DNA from: Candidatus Gordonibacter avicola
GTDB lineage: Bacteria > Actinomycetota > Coriobacteriia > Coriobacteriales > Eggerthellaceae
DNA: 64,000 nt
Assembly: GCA_019113915.1 (NCBI GenBank)
Contig: DXGM01000011.1
Span: forward strand, 1 to 64,000
Reading direction: 5' to 3'
This document shows, one piece after another, positions 35,923-43,879 of the stretch. Made by a program: the position numbers and the translations under genes. The notes under the pieces were generated by a model that saw nothing but the letters and a program-made list of their open reading frames with translations, was not told where the DNA came from and did no database searches. Within the stretch, counting starts at the first letter, position 1. Each line of letters starts with the position of its first letter.

Positions 35923-36016
35923 GCTACGTCTCACTTTCACTAGCACTCATATCTCACCCCGGAGTATACCCCACACTCACTCTCAAAATGTAACCCCGCT
36001 GAACACCTGTCACGTA

Positions 36017-36032
36017 TGTTTCACGTGAAACA
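36017..36032. promoter_or_regulatory. parS-like site 5
   Basis: Perfect TGTTTCACGTGAAACA. Confidence 0.8.
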
Positions 36033-36124
36033 ATAAAAAACGAAAAAATTATTGCTATTACTAGGATTCATTCCCAATAACACCCCTCAAAAAATCAATT
36101 TTTCGAAAGTTGCCCCCCAAAAAA

Positions 36125-36140
36125 TGTTTCACGTGAAACA
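36125..36140. promoter_or_regulatory. parS-like site 6
   Basis: Perfect TGTTTCACGTGAAACA, 108 bp from site 5. Confidence 0.8.
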
Positions 36141-36272
36141 CGCGCAATAAAAAATCGAACATCAAAAAACGAATGAAAAAGTGAACAAAAAATAAATGGC
36201 CAAAAGAGCAACAAAAGAATGAAAAAAGATAGAGAAAAGGAACAACGAATGGATGACCAAAAGAGCCAGCAA

Positions 36273-36288
36273 TGTTTCACGTGAAACA
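36273..36288. promoter_or_regulatory. parS-like site 7
   Basis: Perfect TGTTTCACGTGAAACA, 148 bp from site 6. Confidence 0.8.
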
Positions 36289-36364
36289 ATTTGCGAAAAA
36301 TCAGTCGATTAAAAAATTATTTTTATTCGCGATGAAAAAGTTAATGAAAAAATGAATGCAGCTA

Positions 36365-37234
36365 TTAAGACGCCGCCTCAAATTTCCCGTTAACAAGATT
36401 CACTTTATTGTTTTGGTTTTGCTGCAAGATTTCGAGCATTTTTGCTCTTGCATCGGATGTGCTTTGGCCTATTCCTACACCATTGGGGACTTGGTACCAC
36501 TGACCTTTGCTGCTTTCGCCAAGAAGTCCGTTGTTGTCGCATATGTAGTAAGCCGTCCAGTCGTTTTTCCTGGGATCCGGATTTGTTCCAGCGTAAAGGA
36601 AAGCCGAAGAGGAATTTGCTTCGAGGCTTTTGAATTCAATATATAAGGTACCTGTCTTATTATTTTTTCCGATGCCCTCAACAGAAGGCCACTCTTTTAA
36701 GCCATTCTTTATAGCGTATGCAATTCTAATTCCAGAATCTCCCTTTAAGACATTTCCGTATTCATCGACAAGGTCATTTCCGTTTTCATCTTTCTGGTGA
36801 TACCAACTGCCATCAAAATCTAAAATGCCCAAATACAATTCTTCGTCCATGCCCAAGCCGTGGATGCTGCATTTTACGGCTATGCCGCCGGTTTCTAGAT
36901 TGCCCTGAATTGAGTATGATCCTTTTTTGGGACAGAGGGAGTTGCCGTTGGTTTGGTCGCCTAGTTGCTTCATGCAGTCGATGAGCAGGCCTTCCAAATA
37001 TCCAGCCTGATCGGCATCTTTGTTGAACATTGCTTCTATGGTTACCATGCTCTTGAGCGAGCGGCGGTTGGATTCGCAGGTGGCGGCCTCGGCCTTCTCA
37101 AGCTGGGTGATGAACGTGGGGATGGCAATAGCCACCAGGACGCCGACTATGGCTACTACTACCAGTAGTTCGGCCAAGGTGAAGCCCGCTTCGTGGCGGA
37201 GCGGGGCGGGGTGTCGGTTGGTTGAGGCATGCAT
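36365..37234 (-). CDS. Type IV prepilin-like (pseudopilin) protein
   Basis: 289 aa. A class III (prepilin) signal is clear: HEAGFTLAELLVVVAIVGVLVAIAIP, cleaved after Gly, with the conserved Glu five residues on. The hydrophobic helix leads into a 240-residue globular domain with several Cys and Asp/Asn-rich loops (DENGNDLVDEYGN). The start at ATG 37234 is chosen because AAGGAG lies 12 bases upstream; ATG 37246 touches that site. No prepilin peptidase, assembly ATPase or other pilin gene is adjacent, so it must use machinery encoded elsewhere. The globular part has noticeably lower GC than its neighbours, a possible sign of transfer. Confidence 0.85.
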   Translation of the reverse strand: MHASTNRHPAPLRHEAGFTLAELLVVVAIVGVLVAIAIPTFITQLEKAEAATCESNRRSLKSMVTIEAMFNKDADQAGYLEGLLIDCMKQLGDQTNGNSLCPKKGSYSIQGNLETGGIAVKCSIHGLGMDEELYLGILDFDGSWYHQKDENGNDLVDEYGNVLKGDSGIRIAYAIKNGLKEWPSVEGIGKNNKTGTLYIEFKSLEANSSSAFLYAGTNPDPRKNDWTAYYICDNNGLLGESSKGQWYQVPNGVGIGQSTSDARAKMLEILQQNQNNKVNLVNGKFEAAS

Positions 37235-37584
37235 TGTGAAGTTCATCTCCTTCTTGCCAATCTGCATCATACCTGCTCTTCGGCGTGTGTACAACAACAG
37301 GGGGAGGGCAAATAATCGTTCAACCGAACCGCGTCAGCGATAACTTTCACACGCTAACGGTAAAGTAGCCACACGCTTTTGCCCACGAAAAGTCCCGCCC
37401 GGCGACGTGTCACAGCTTCGCCCACGTAAGCCACTCCTGGCGACGCGTCGCATACCTCCGCCCACGAAAGCCCTTGTGGGGGAAAGCAAAATCCTTGTTA
37501 CAGGTGTGGGGTGCACGCGAAGGTAACCCTGTGCTCTGCTATGATGGTTTCATAACCCAGCAAACCGCTGAACGAGGGACATTC
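37235..37584. other. 350-bp gap with 40-bp tandem repeats
   Basis: Contains no gene. The right half carries two and a half imperfect direct repeats (see 37381-37478), then the ribosome-binding site of the PH-domain gene. Confidence 0.55.
37381..37478. repeat. Imperfect ~40-bp tandem direct repeats
   Basis: Units begin at 37381, 37420 and 37460 with GCCCACGAAA/GCCCACGTAA. The first two also share GGCGACGYGTC. The similarity covers the whole unit, so it is not a CRISPR array. Confidence 0.5.
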
Positions 37585-38073
37585 ATGAGAGACCTGCCTG
37601 CGAACCAACTCAATCCAAAAATTAAGAACGTGTGGCGCATCAACGATGCCATCTGGCTGACCGTGGTGTTCATCTGCTGCTTTGTGCCTTTTGCCATTGC
37701 GGCAGCCGTGGAGCCGGCCGGTTGGATAACCATCACGCTGATTGCCATTGCCGTCGTCTACCTTGCGTGCCTCATCATCTGGCTCATCGTGCTGCCGCCC
37801 ATTCGTTTCGTGCGCTGGCGCTACGAGCTGTCGAACGACTACCTGGACATCGCGCGCGGCATCATATGGCGCAAACGCTTCATCATCCCGTTCATTCGCG
37901 TGCAGAACACCGACACGCGCCAAGGCCCCATCCTGCGCGCGTTTGGCCTGTCCAGCGTGACGGTGGCCACGGCGGCCGGCGAACACGAGATTCCCGGTTT
38001 GGATGTGGAAACGGCCGATCAGCTGCGCGATAAGGCGGCCGAACTGGCACGTCTCGCTCAGGAGGACGTGTGA
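37585..38073 (+). CDS. Bacterial PH-domain membrane protein, YdbS-like
   Basis: 162 aa, two N-terminal membrane helices (WLTVVFICCFVPFAIAAAV and ITLIAIAVVYLACLIIWLIV) followed by one bPH_2 domain (RFVRWRYELSNDYLDIARGIIWRKRFIIPFIRVQNTDTRQGP in part). Its stop and the next gene's ATG share one base (TGATG). YdbS/YdbT pairs confer resistance to certain toxins and bacteriocins in Bacillus; the role here is inferred. GAGGGAC precedes the ATG. Confidence 0.85.
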   Translation: MRDLPANQLNPKIKNVWRINDAIWLTVVFICCFVPFAIAAAVEPAGWITITLIAIAVVYLACLIIWLIVLPPIRFVRWRYELSNDYLDIARGIIWRKRFIIPFIRVQNTDTRQGPILRAFGLSSVTVATAAGEHEIPGLDVETADQLRDKAAELARLAQEDV

Positions 38074-40136
38074 TGACCGACTATCCGCAATCGCCTTCTC
38101 AGCCGGGCGAGCCGCAGCGACCGCCGTACCCGCAGCAGCCGCCGTACCCGGACGCGCAAGGCCAGCCACAAACGCAGCCCGCGTACTACCAAAGCGCACC
38201 CTATTCGCCGCAACCAGGCGGACAGCCTGTGCCCGCGCCCATGCCTGCACAACCGTCCTACCAGCCACCGGCCGTCCCGCAGGAACCTGAGCGCCAGCAT
38301 GTTCACCACAGCTACATTTGGCTGGGAAGCATTCAGGTGGGCGTCAGCATCTTTGTTGTCATGGTCATCTCGATGTTCTCAGCTATTGCCGGGGCACTTG
38401 CGGAAGGCGAAACCCTCGGGAGCGACCTGCCCATCGTTCTCTTGGTGATAGGACTGTCGTTCGGTGGGCTGCTGCTCATCATTGGTATTGTGTTTCTGTT
38501 CCAATGGTGGTCGTACCGCAACCTTTACTACGAGCTGGGGCCCGAGGAATTCAACCTCTACTCTGGCATCTTCAACAAAAAGCGCGTGCACGTGCCCTAC
38601 CAGCGCATTCAGTCGGTCGACCAACGCGCGTCGCTGCTCCAGCGCATCTTTGGCGTGTGTACCGTGAGCATTGACACGGCAGGCGGCTCTACGAACAAGG
38701 CCGTTTCGGTGCCCTACGTGCAGAAGTCGAAGGCGGAACAGCTGCGCACGGAACTGTTCGCCCGCAAGCAATTCGTCACGGCGGTGCAGAATGGTATGGA
38801 CCCGGTGCAAGCCGCCCAGGCGGTTGCCGCCGCCAGTGGCGTCATGATGCCGCAGGTTGCCCCCAGCGCCCCCGGCCAACCAGGAGCCCCTGGCCAACCG
38901 ATCGCCCCCGGCGCCCCCACCATACCCGGCGCCCCCGCACCCGCCACCGCCAACCTCCCCCACAACGTCCTGGACGCCCCCGCCGAAATCTGGCAAGACG
39001 TGCGCGGTGTGTTCGGTGGCGCAGCCATCGACACCGGACAGGTCACCTACGAGTACGGCCTCAGCAACAAGGAGCTCGTGTTCACCGGCCTGTCAAACAA
39101 CACGGCCCTGGTGCTTATAATCATCGGCGTGCTGGGTGGCGTCGCGCAGTTCGCCGGCGAGATAGTGCCCCTGTTCATGGGAGAGGGTAACCCCCTGGTG
39201 AACAGCGTACTCGCCTGGAGCGCGCAGCTGTTCGGCGGCAGCCTTATCGCCGCAGGCGTCGCAGCGGTGCTGCTGTTCGTGGCGGCGGCCTGGCTCCTTT
39301 CCATCATCGGCACGCTTATCTCGTTCGGCGGCTTCCGCGCGTGTCGCCGCGACAACCGCATCGAGGTGGAGCACGGCCTGCTGCAGCACCAACATCAAAG
39401 CGTGTCCATCGACCGTGTGCAGTCCGTTATGGTGAAGCAAAGCTTCATCCGCCGCCTGCTGGGCTACTGCGAACTGTCGCTCGGCAAGATTGACGCCATG
39501 GCTAACAGTTCGGACGAGCAACAAAAGAGCCTGACCCAAGGTCTGGTAGTGCACCCCTTCGTCAAGCTGAATCGCGTGCCGGAAATTCTTGCGGGCATCA
39601 TCCCCGAGTTCGCGGACGTGCCCGTGGAAAGCACTCCGGTGGCCCCCGTGGCCCTGCGCCGTGCCCTCATCCGTCGCGGCATCATCCAAGGCACGGGCTT
39701 CTGGCTGGCCGTGATGGTGGCCATCGCGCAGGTGTGCTGCAACCTGTTCATTCCCGCCACCGGCCCCGATGCCGAGGCACTTGCCCTGCTGAACATGGGT
39801 GCGTATATAGCCTACGCGCTGTGCGTCGCGCTGCTGGTGCTTGACCTGATAGGCGCCGTGCTCTGGTTCCGCGGCACCGGCTTCGCCTACAACGAGCGCT
39901 TCATGCAGATAAGTAACGGCGGCTTCTCGCGCGAAACCATCAGTTTCCCGCGCAAGAAAATTCAGTACGGCTCCACCAAAACAAACCCGTTTCAGCGTCG
40001 CGCCGGTACCGCCACGGTGAGCGCGCGCACGGCAGCGGGCGTGGGCGGCACCACCGTTCGTCTGATTGACGCTCGCGCGGAAGATGCTGCGGCATGGCTT
40101 GACTGGCTCAAGCCCCGTACAAATGTGATAGAGTGA
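38073..40136 (+). CDS. Bacterial PH-domain membrane protein, YdbT-like, with Pro/Gln-rich arm
   Basis: 687 aa. A ~75-residue Pro/Gln/Tyr-rich N-terminus is followed by paired membrane helices and three bPH_2-type domains: around 150-225 (ELGPEEFNLYSGIFNKKRVHV), 415-500 (ACRRDNRIEVEHGLLQHQ) and 600-687 (GFAYNERFMQISNGGFSRET). A Pro/Gly collagen-like linker lies at 260-290. The conserved motif R(I/V)Q(S/N) recurs in each domain. CAGGAGG precedes the ATG. It forms a two-gene unit with the YdbS-like gene. The N-terminal arm is an addition compared with Bacillus YdbT. Confidence 0.82.
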   Translation: MTDYPQSPSQPGEPQRPPYPQQPPYPDAQGQPQTQPAYYQSAPYSPQPGGQPVPAPMPAQPSYQPPAVPQEPERQHVHHSYIWLGSIQVGVSIFVVMVISMFSAIAGALAEGETLGSDLPIVLLVIGLSFGGLLLIIGIVFLFQWWSYRNLYYELGPEEFNLYSGIFNKKRVHVPYQRIQSVDQRASLLQRIFGVCTVSIDTAGGSTNKAVSVPYVQKSKAEQLRTELFARKQFVTAVQNGMDPVQAAQAVAAASGVMMPQVAPSAPGQPGAPGQPIAPGAPTIPGAPAPATANLPHNVLDAPAEIWQDVRGVFGGAAIDTGQVTYEYGLSNKELVFTGLSNNTALVLIIIGVLGGVAQFAGEIVPLFMGEGNPLVNSVLAWSAQLFGGSLIAAGVAAVLLFVAAAWLLSIIGTLISFGGFRACRRDNRIEVEHGLLQHQHQSVSIDRVQSVMVKQSFIRRLLGYCELSLGKIDAMANSSDEQQKSLTQGLVVHPFVKLNRVPEILAGIIPEFADVPVESTPVAPVALRRALIRRGIIQGTGFWLAVMVAIAQVCCNLFIPATGPDAEALALLNMGAYIAYALCVALLVLDLIGAVLWFRGTGFAYNERFMQISNGGFSRETISFPRKKIQYGSTKTNPFQRRAGTATVSARTAAGVGGTTVRLIDARAEDAAAWLDWLKPRTNVIE

Positions 40137-40142
40137 GGCACC

Positions 40143-40883
40143 ATGAACAAACATGAAACATCCGACGGTCAGGAAGGCCGAAGTACCACGCCTTCATCCC
40201 ATTCCCCTGCGGCCGTGCTTGCTTCGGCAAGCGCCGCGAACACCAAGCGCGCAGTGCGCGAATACTCGCGTGGCGAAGAAGTAGCGAACTCGCTGACGCA
40301 TGGCTTGGGCATTGTGCTCGCGTGCGTGGCCATTGCCATCCTACTGTCGCGCGCATCCGCAGACGGCGGCGGCATCTACCTGTTCGCGTCGCTGGTGTAC
40401 ACCGCCACCATGCTGTTGGAATACACCATGTCCACGCTCTACCACGCCGTCACCAACGAGCGCGCGAAACGCGTGTTCAAGGTGCTCGACCACAGCTGCA
40501 TCTACCTGTTCATTGCCGGCTCGTACACGCCGTTTTGCCTCATCTCCCTGGCCGATTCAGGCGGAATGTGGCTCTGCGCGTTCGTGTGGGGCGTGGCGCT
40601 TCTGGGCGTGGCGTTCGAAGCGTTCTGGGTGTTCCGCCCGCGCTGGATTTCCGCCGTGCTGTACCTGCTGCTGGGCTGGAGCGTCGTGTGGTTTTTGCCC
40701 CAGCTGGTGGCCGCGCTTCCCACAACGGGCCTGTGGCTGTTGGTGGCCGGCGGCGTGTGTTACACCATCGGTTGCGTGTTCTACGTGCTGAAAAAGATTC
40801 CCTATATGCACTCGATTTTTCACGTGTGGGTGTTGGCGGGCAGCATTTGCCAGTTCATCGCCATCGCCTACTATATTATGTAA
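40143..40883 (+). CDS. Hemolysin III / PAQR-family membrane protein
   Basis: 246 aa. After a ~45-residue hydrophilic N-terminus it has seven membrane helices with the HlyIII/YqfA signatures: EEVANSLTHGLG, STLYHAV, DHSCIYLFIAGSYTPF and, near the end, HSIFHVWVLAGS. The conserved Ser, His and Asp residues of the PAQR zinc site are visible. Family members are related to ceramidases and progestin/adiponectin receptors. The name hemolysin is historical. It lies six bases after the PH-domain gene, so cotranscription is likely. Confidence 0.9.
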   Translation: MNKHETSDGQEGRSTTPSSHSPAAVLASASAANTKRAVREYSRGEEVANSLTHGLGIVLACVAIAILLSRASADGGGIYLFASLVYTATMLLEYTMSTLYHAVTNERAKRVFKVLDHSCIYLFIAGSYTPFCLISLADSGGMWLCAFVWGVALLGVAFEAFWVFRPRWISAVLYLLLGWSVVWFLPQLVAALPTTGLWLLVAGGVCYTIGCVFYVLKKIPYMHSIFHVWVLAGSICQFIAIAYYIM

Positions 40884-41047
40884 GCGGTGCGTGCACGAGC
40901 GCGCGGGCATGACAGCCCCACGGTTTGCCGGAGCGGGAGCGGCGCGAACCGTCCGCACCCCTTTGGCGAAGGCGCTTTGGCGCCCGGCGGCCCCGCAGAA
41001 GCGCGGCCGCGTCCCACCGCCTTATGAAGGAGTGAAACCCAAGCATC

Positions 41048-42400
41048 ATGGACATTTGGATTAGCATAGTCGTTACCTTCCTGTTAGTGCTGGTGAATGG
41101 CTATTTCTCTATGTCGGAAATGGCTCTTGTTAACGCGAAGCACGTGCTGTTGCAAAAAGAAGCCGACGAAGGTGACAAGAAGGCCCAGCGCGCGCTGGGC
41201 CTGGCAAGCGACTCGGGCCAGTTTTTGGCCACCATCCAGGTAGCCATCACACTGGTGGGCTTCTTCGCCTCGGCCGCCGCGGCCACGAATTTGTCCGACC
41301 CGCTGGCGAAGTGGCTGTCTAGCTTTGGCGTGGAGTGGCTCGCCCTCATTGCGCCTGGTTTGGCGCCTGTTCTCATCACGCTGGTGGTGTCCTACCTCAG
41401 CATTGTGGTGGGCGAGCTGGTGCCCAAGCGCATTGCGCTGGCCGACGCCGAGCGCGTGAGCAAGTCGGTGGCAGGCCCCTTGAGCGTGTTCCAAAAAGTG
41501 GTATCGCCCCTGGTGGCGCTGACATCGGCCTCGGCAAATGTGCTGTCGCGCATTCTGGGTATCAAAGATGCCGACGAGCGCCAGAACGTGTCGGAAGAAG
41601 AAATCAAGTACATGGTCACCGACAACGACGAGCTGTTAGACGACGAAAAGCGCATGATCCACGACATCCTTGACCTGGGCGACATGACCGTGCACGAAAT
41701 CATGCAGCCGCGCGTGGACATGATGCTGGTGGAAGACGTGGAAACGGTGCGCCAGGCCATCGACCGCATGCGCGGCACCGGCTATTCGCGCCTGCCGGTG
41801 TACCATGAGGACATCGACCACATTGTGGGCATCGTGCACTACAAAGACCTGCTGGCGCCGCTCATGGACGGCAAGGAAGACGAGCCGGTGGCGGACTTCG
41901 CCTACGAGGCCCTGTTCGTGCCGGAAACGAAGGACATCTTCCCGCTTCTTTCCGAAATGCAAACGAATAGGCAACAGATGGCCATCGTGGTTGACGAGTA
42001 CGGCGGCACCGATGGTTTAATTACGGTCGAGGACATTGTGGAGGAAATTGTCGGCGAGATTATCGACGAGTCGGACATCGAGGACAAATACGTCACCCCC
42101 CTGAAGGACGGCGAATGGCTGGCGGACGGGCGCTTCCCCGTGGAAGACGCGCTGAAGCTGGGCTGGCCGGTGACGGAATCGGACGACTACGAAACTATCG
42201 CCGGTTGGCTCATGAGCATGCTGGATGTGGTTCCCCAGGTGGGCGACGAGTTTTCCATTGGGGGTTACCGCTTCAAGATACAGGGGATGCGCAGACGGCG
42301 CATTTCGAATGTGCGCGTAACGCGCGAAGTGGGGCCGAACGGCGAAGGTGCCGAGGCTGCCGAAGGTGCTGAGAGAGGCTACGACCAGGAGGAAGCGTGA
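41048..42400 (+). CDS. CorC/TlyC-type protein (DUF21-CBS-CorC domains)
   Basis: 450 aa. Order: DUF21/CNNM membrane domain (residues 1-180, starts WISIVVTFLLVLVNGYFSMSEMALVNAK), two CBS domains (~200-330; VMQPRVDM-like IMQPRVDMMLVE and VVDEYGGTDGLITVEDIVEEIVGEI), and the CorC_HlyC domain (~345-430). Recent family knowledge links CNNM/CorC proteins to Na+-driven Mg2+ export; the older label is hemolysin-like. GAAGGAGTGAAA precedes the ATG. The stop overlaps the PspC gene by four bases (GTGA). Confidence 0.9.
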   Translation: MDIWISIVVTFLLVLVNGYFSMSEMALVNAKHVLLQKEADEGDKKAQRALGLASDSGQFLATIQVAITLVGFFASAAAATNLSDPLAKWLSSFGVEWLALIAPGLAPVLITLVVSYLSIVVGELVPKRIALADAERVSKSVAGPLSVFQKVVSPLVALTSASANVLSRILGIKDADERQNVSEEEIKYMVTDNDELLDDEKRMIHDILDLGDMTVHEIMQPRVDMMLVEDVETVRQAIDRMRGTGYSRLPVYHEDIDHIVGIVHYKDLLAPLMDGKEDEPVADFAYEALFVPETKDIFPLLSEMQTNRQQMAIVVDEYGGTDGLITVEDIVEEIVGEIIDESDIEDKYVTPLKDGEWLADGRFPVEDALKLGWPVTESDDYETIAGWLMSMLDVVPQVGDEFSIGGYRFKIQGMRRRRISNVRVTREVGPNGEGAEAAEGAERGYDQEEA

Positions 42401-43590
42401 CGGAAGATACTCGGTTACAGCGCTCGCGTGACGCCCTGCTGGGCGGCGTGTGTGCTGGCTTGGCCGAGCACTTCGACGTAGACCCGGTGATAGTGCGCAT
42501 CCTTGCGGTGGTGCTGACGATTGGCACGGCGGGTGCGGCTGCGTTGGTGTATGTGGTGCTGTGGATGATCTTGCCGCTGGCACCCAAAGAGGTGGGCCCG
42601 GTTGAGGTGGCCCCCCAGTCCGTCCATTCCGACACGTATGGGGAAGTGAAGTATCAGCCGACGCGTCTGCGTACGGAAGAGGCTGCTCACGCTGCTGCTG
42701 AGGCGGCATCCGTGCAGCAGGCGCGCGTTTCACAGCCGTACGTGGGAGCTGGGCATGTTCCTCCCGAGCCGCCCGCCGCCGCTGCGGCCGCGTGGGCGCA
42801 GGGAAGGCCGGGGAGTTGGCAAACTCCGCCGCCCGGGTGGCAACCACCCGGGTGGCAGGTGCCGAATTGGCAAACGCCACCGGTAGCCGGGGTTGCGCCG
42901 CAATCGCCGTATGCGCAGCAACCGGGGACGGGGGCGGGGGTTTCGCCGGTGCCGCCGGTTGCGCCCGCGTCCGCCGCGCCCGCGTCCGTGCCACCTGCGG
43001 TGTCGGTGCCGCCCGTACCGCCGGTTGCCCCGGTCGCGCCCGCACCCGTACCCGTCGCCCCGGTCGCACCTTCTGCCGCCGAACGCCGCGACGGTGCCGT
43101 CACCGCAGGCATCTGGGTAGGTTCATTCCTCCTGTTCGTCGGCGTAGGCATGCTGCTGGGTAAAAACATCGACGGCGTATCCTGGTGGCAATTCTGGCCG
43201 CTTGTGCTTGCGGTGGTCGGCATCGTGCAGATGGTGGTTCCCGGCGCGCCGGGCCATCGCACCGACCGTTTCGTTGCTGGTCTCACGTTGTTTTGCCTGG
43301 GCGGCACGCTTCTCCCCATGAGCCTTGGCGTGACCGCATGGGCCACCCTCATCACCATGGTGGTGCATTTGTGGCCATTGCTGCTGGTCATGGCTGGTTT
43401 TTCCCTAATTGGTGCCGTCACACATTCGCCCGTATGGAAACTGGCATCCGGTGCGTGCTTCGTCATGTTCTGCATCGTCGGTCTGGCGTGGTACTCGGTT
43501 CCCGGAGCCGTGGATTCCTTGGTGTTGGTGCTTCCGTACGGTCGGGAGTTCGTACTTCCCTTTGCTATAACCATTGCGGCGGCGCTATAG
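42397..43590 (+). CDS. PspC-domain membrane protein with Pro-rich linker
   Basis: 397 aa, GTG start overlapping the previous stop; AGGAGG lies upstream. Residues 1-60 are a PspC domain (RSRDALLGGVCAGLAEHFDVDP, then a membrane helix ending in LWMILPLAP). Residues ~100-225 are Pro/Ala/Val-rich with PPGWQPPGWQ- and PVAPVAPAP-type repeats. The C-terminal third has four to five helices (DUF5668/LiaF-like). PspC senses envelope damage in the phage-shock response; the coupling with the CorC-like protein suggests membrane-ion homeostasis (inference). Confidence 0.83.
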   Translation: MTEDTRLQRSRDALLGGVCAGLAEHFDVDPVIVRILAVVLTIGTAGAAALVYVVLWMILPLAPKEVGPVEVAPQSVHSDTYGEVKYQPTRLRTEEAAHAAAEAASVQQARVSQPYVGAGHVPPEPPAAAAAAWAQGRPGSWQTPPPGWQPPGWQVPNWQTPPVAGVAPQSPYAQQPGTGAGVSPVPPVAPASAAPASVPPAVSVPPVPPVAPVAPAPVPVAPVAPSAAERRDGAVTAGIWVGSFLLFVGVGMLLGKNIDGVSWWQFWPLVLAVVGIVQMVVPGAPGHRTDRFVAGLTLFCLGGTLLPMSLGVTAWATLITMVVHLWPLLLVMAGFSLIGAVTHSPVWKLASGACFVMFCIVGLAWYSVPGAVDSLVLVLPYGREFVLPFAITIAAAL

Positions 43591-43709
43591 ACGCTACCGC
43601 TCACCGCGAGACTTCACAAACGGTGAAGGCGTTCGAAAAACTCGCGTGCGCCAACCATGGAGAGCCACCTGCACCTCTGCGGTTTTTGCATTTGTCAAGC
43701 GAACAAAAC

Positions 43710-43734
43710 GTGGAGGCCGTCTCCACACTTTTTT
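43710..43734 (+). terminator. Short terminator-like hairpin in the gap 43591-43879
   Basis: GTGGAG / CTCCAC with a 5-base loop, then ACTTTTTT. Shortly downstream a TTGCCC...TAAAAT pair (18-base spacer, about 43734-43763) could drive the next gene. Confidence 0.5.
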
Positions 43735-43879
43735 GCCCCGAACACCCCCCATGGGCTAAAATACACTTCGACAAAACAGCATAGCGCCCCTCGGCAGCAA
43801 CCACTCCCTTACAACCTACCACGCTGTCACCGCCTTGGCGGTATAGTCGCACGCTGTTCAAAGAAAGGTAATCGAGGAT

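Larger units (their letters stand above)
35923..36364. other. AT-rich gene-free island with three parS sites
   Basis: About 440 bp of strongly AT-rich sequence with runs of A and T spaced near one helical turn. Three perfect parS-like palindromes lie in 272 bp. Apparent small ORFs across it simply translate the palindrome (giving MFHVKH). Confidence 0.65.

Noticed and set aside
36095..36289. Minus-strand 64-aa ORF starting MFHVKH, rich in Phe/Leu
   Set aside because: It only translates parS palindromes and AT-rich spacer; there is no ribosome-binding site and its composition is that of non-coding DNA.
37381..37478. Possible CRISPR array
   Set aside because: The similarity runs through whole units instead of constant repeats with unique spacers, there are fewer than three full units, and no cas genes are present.
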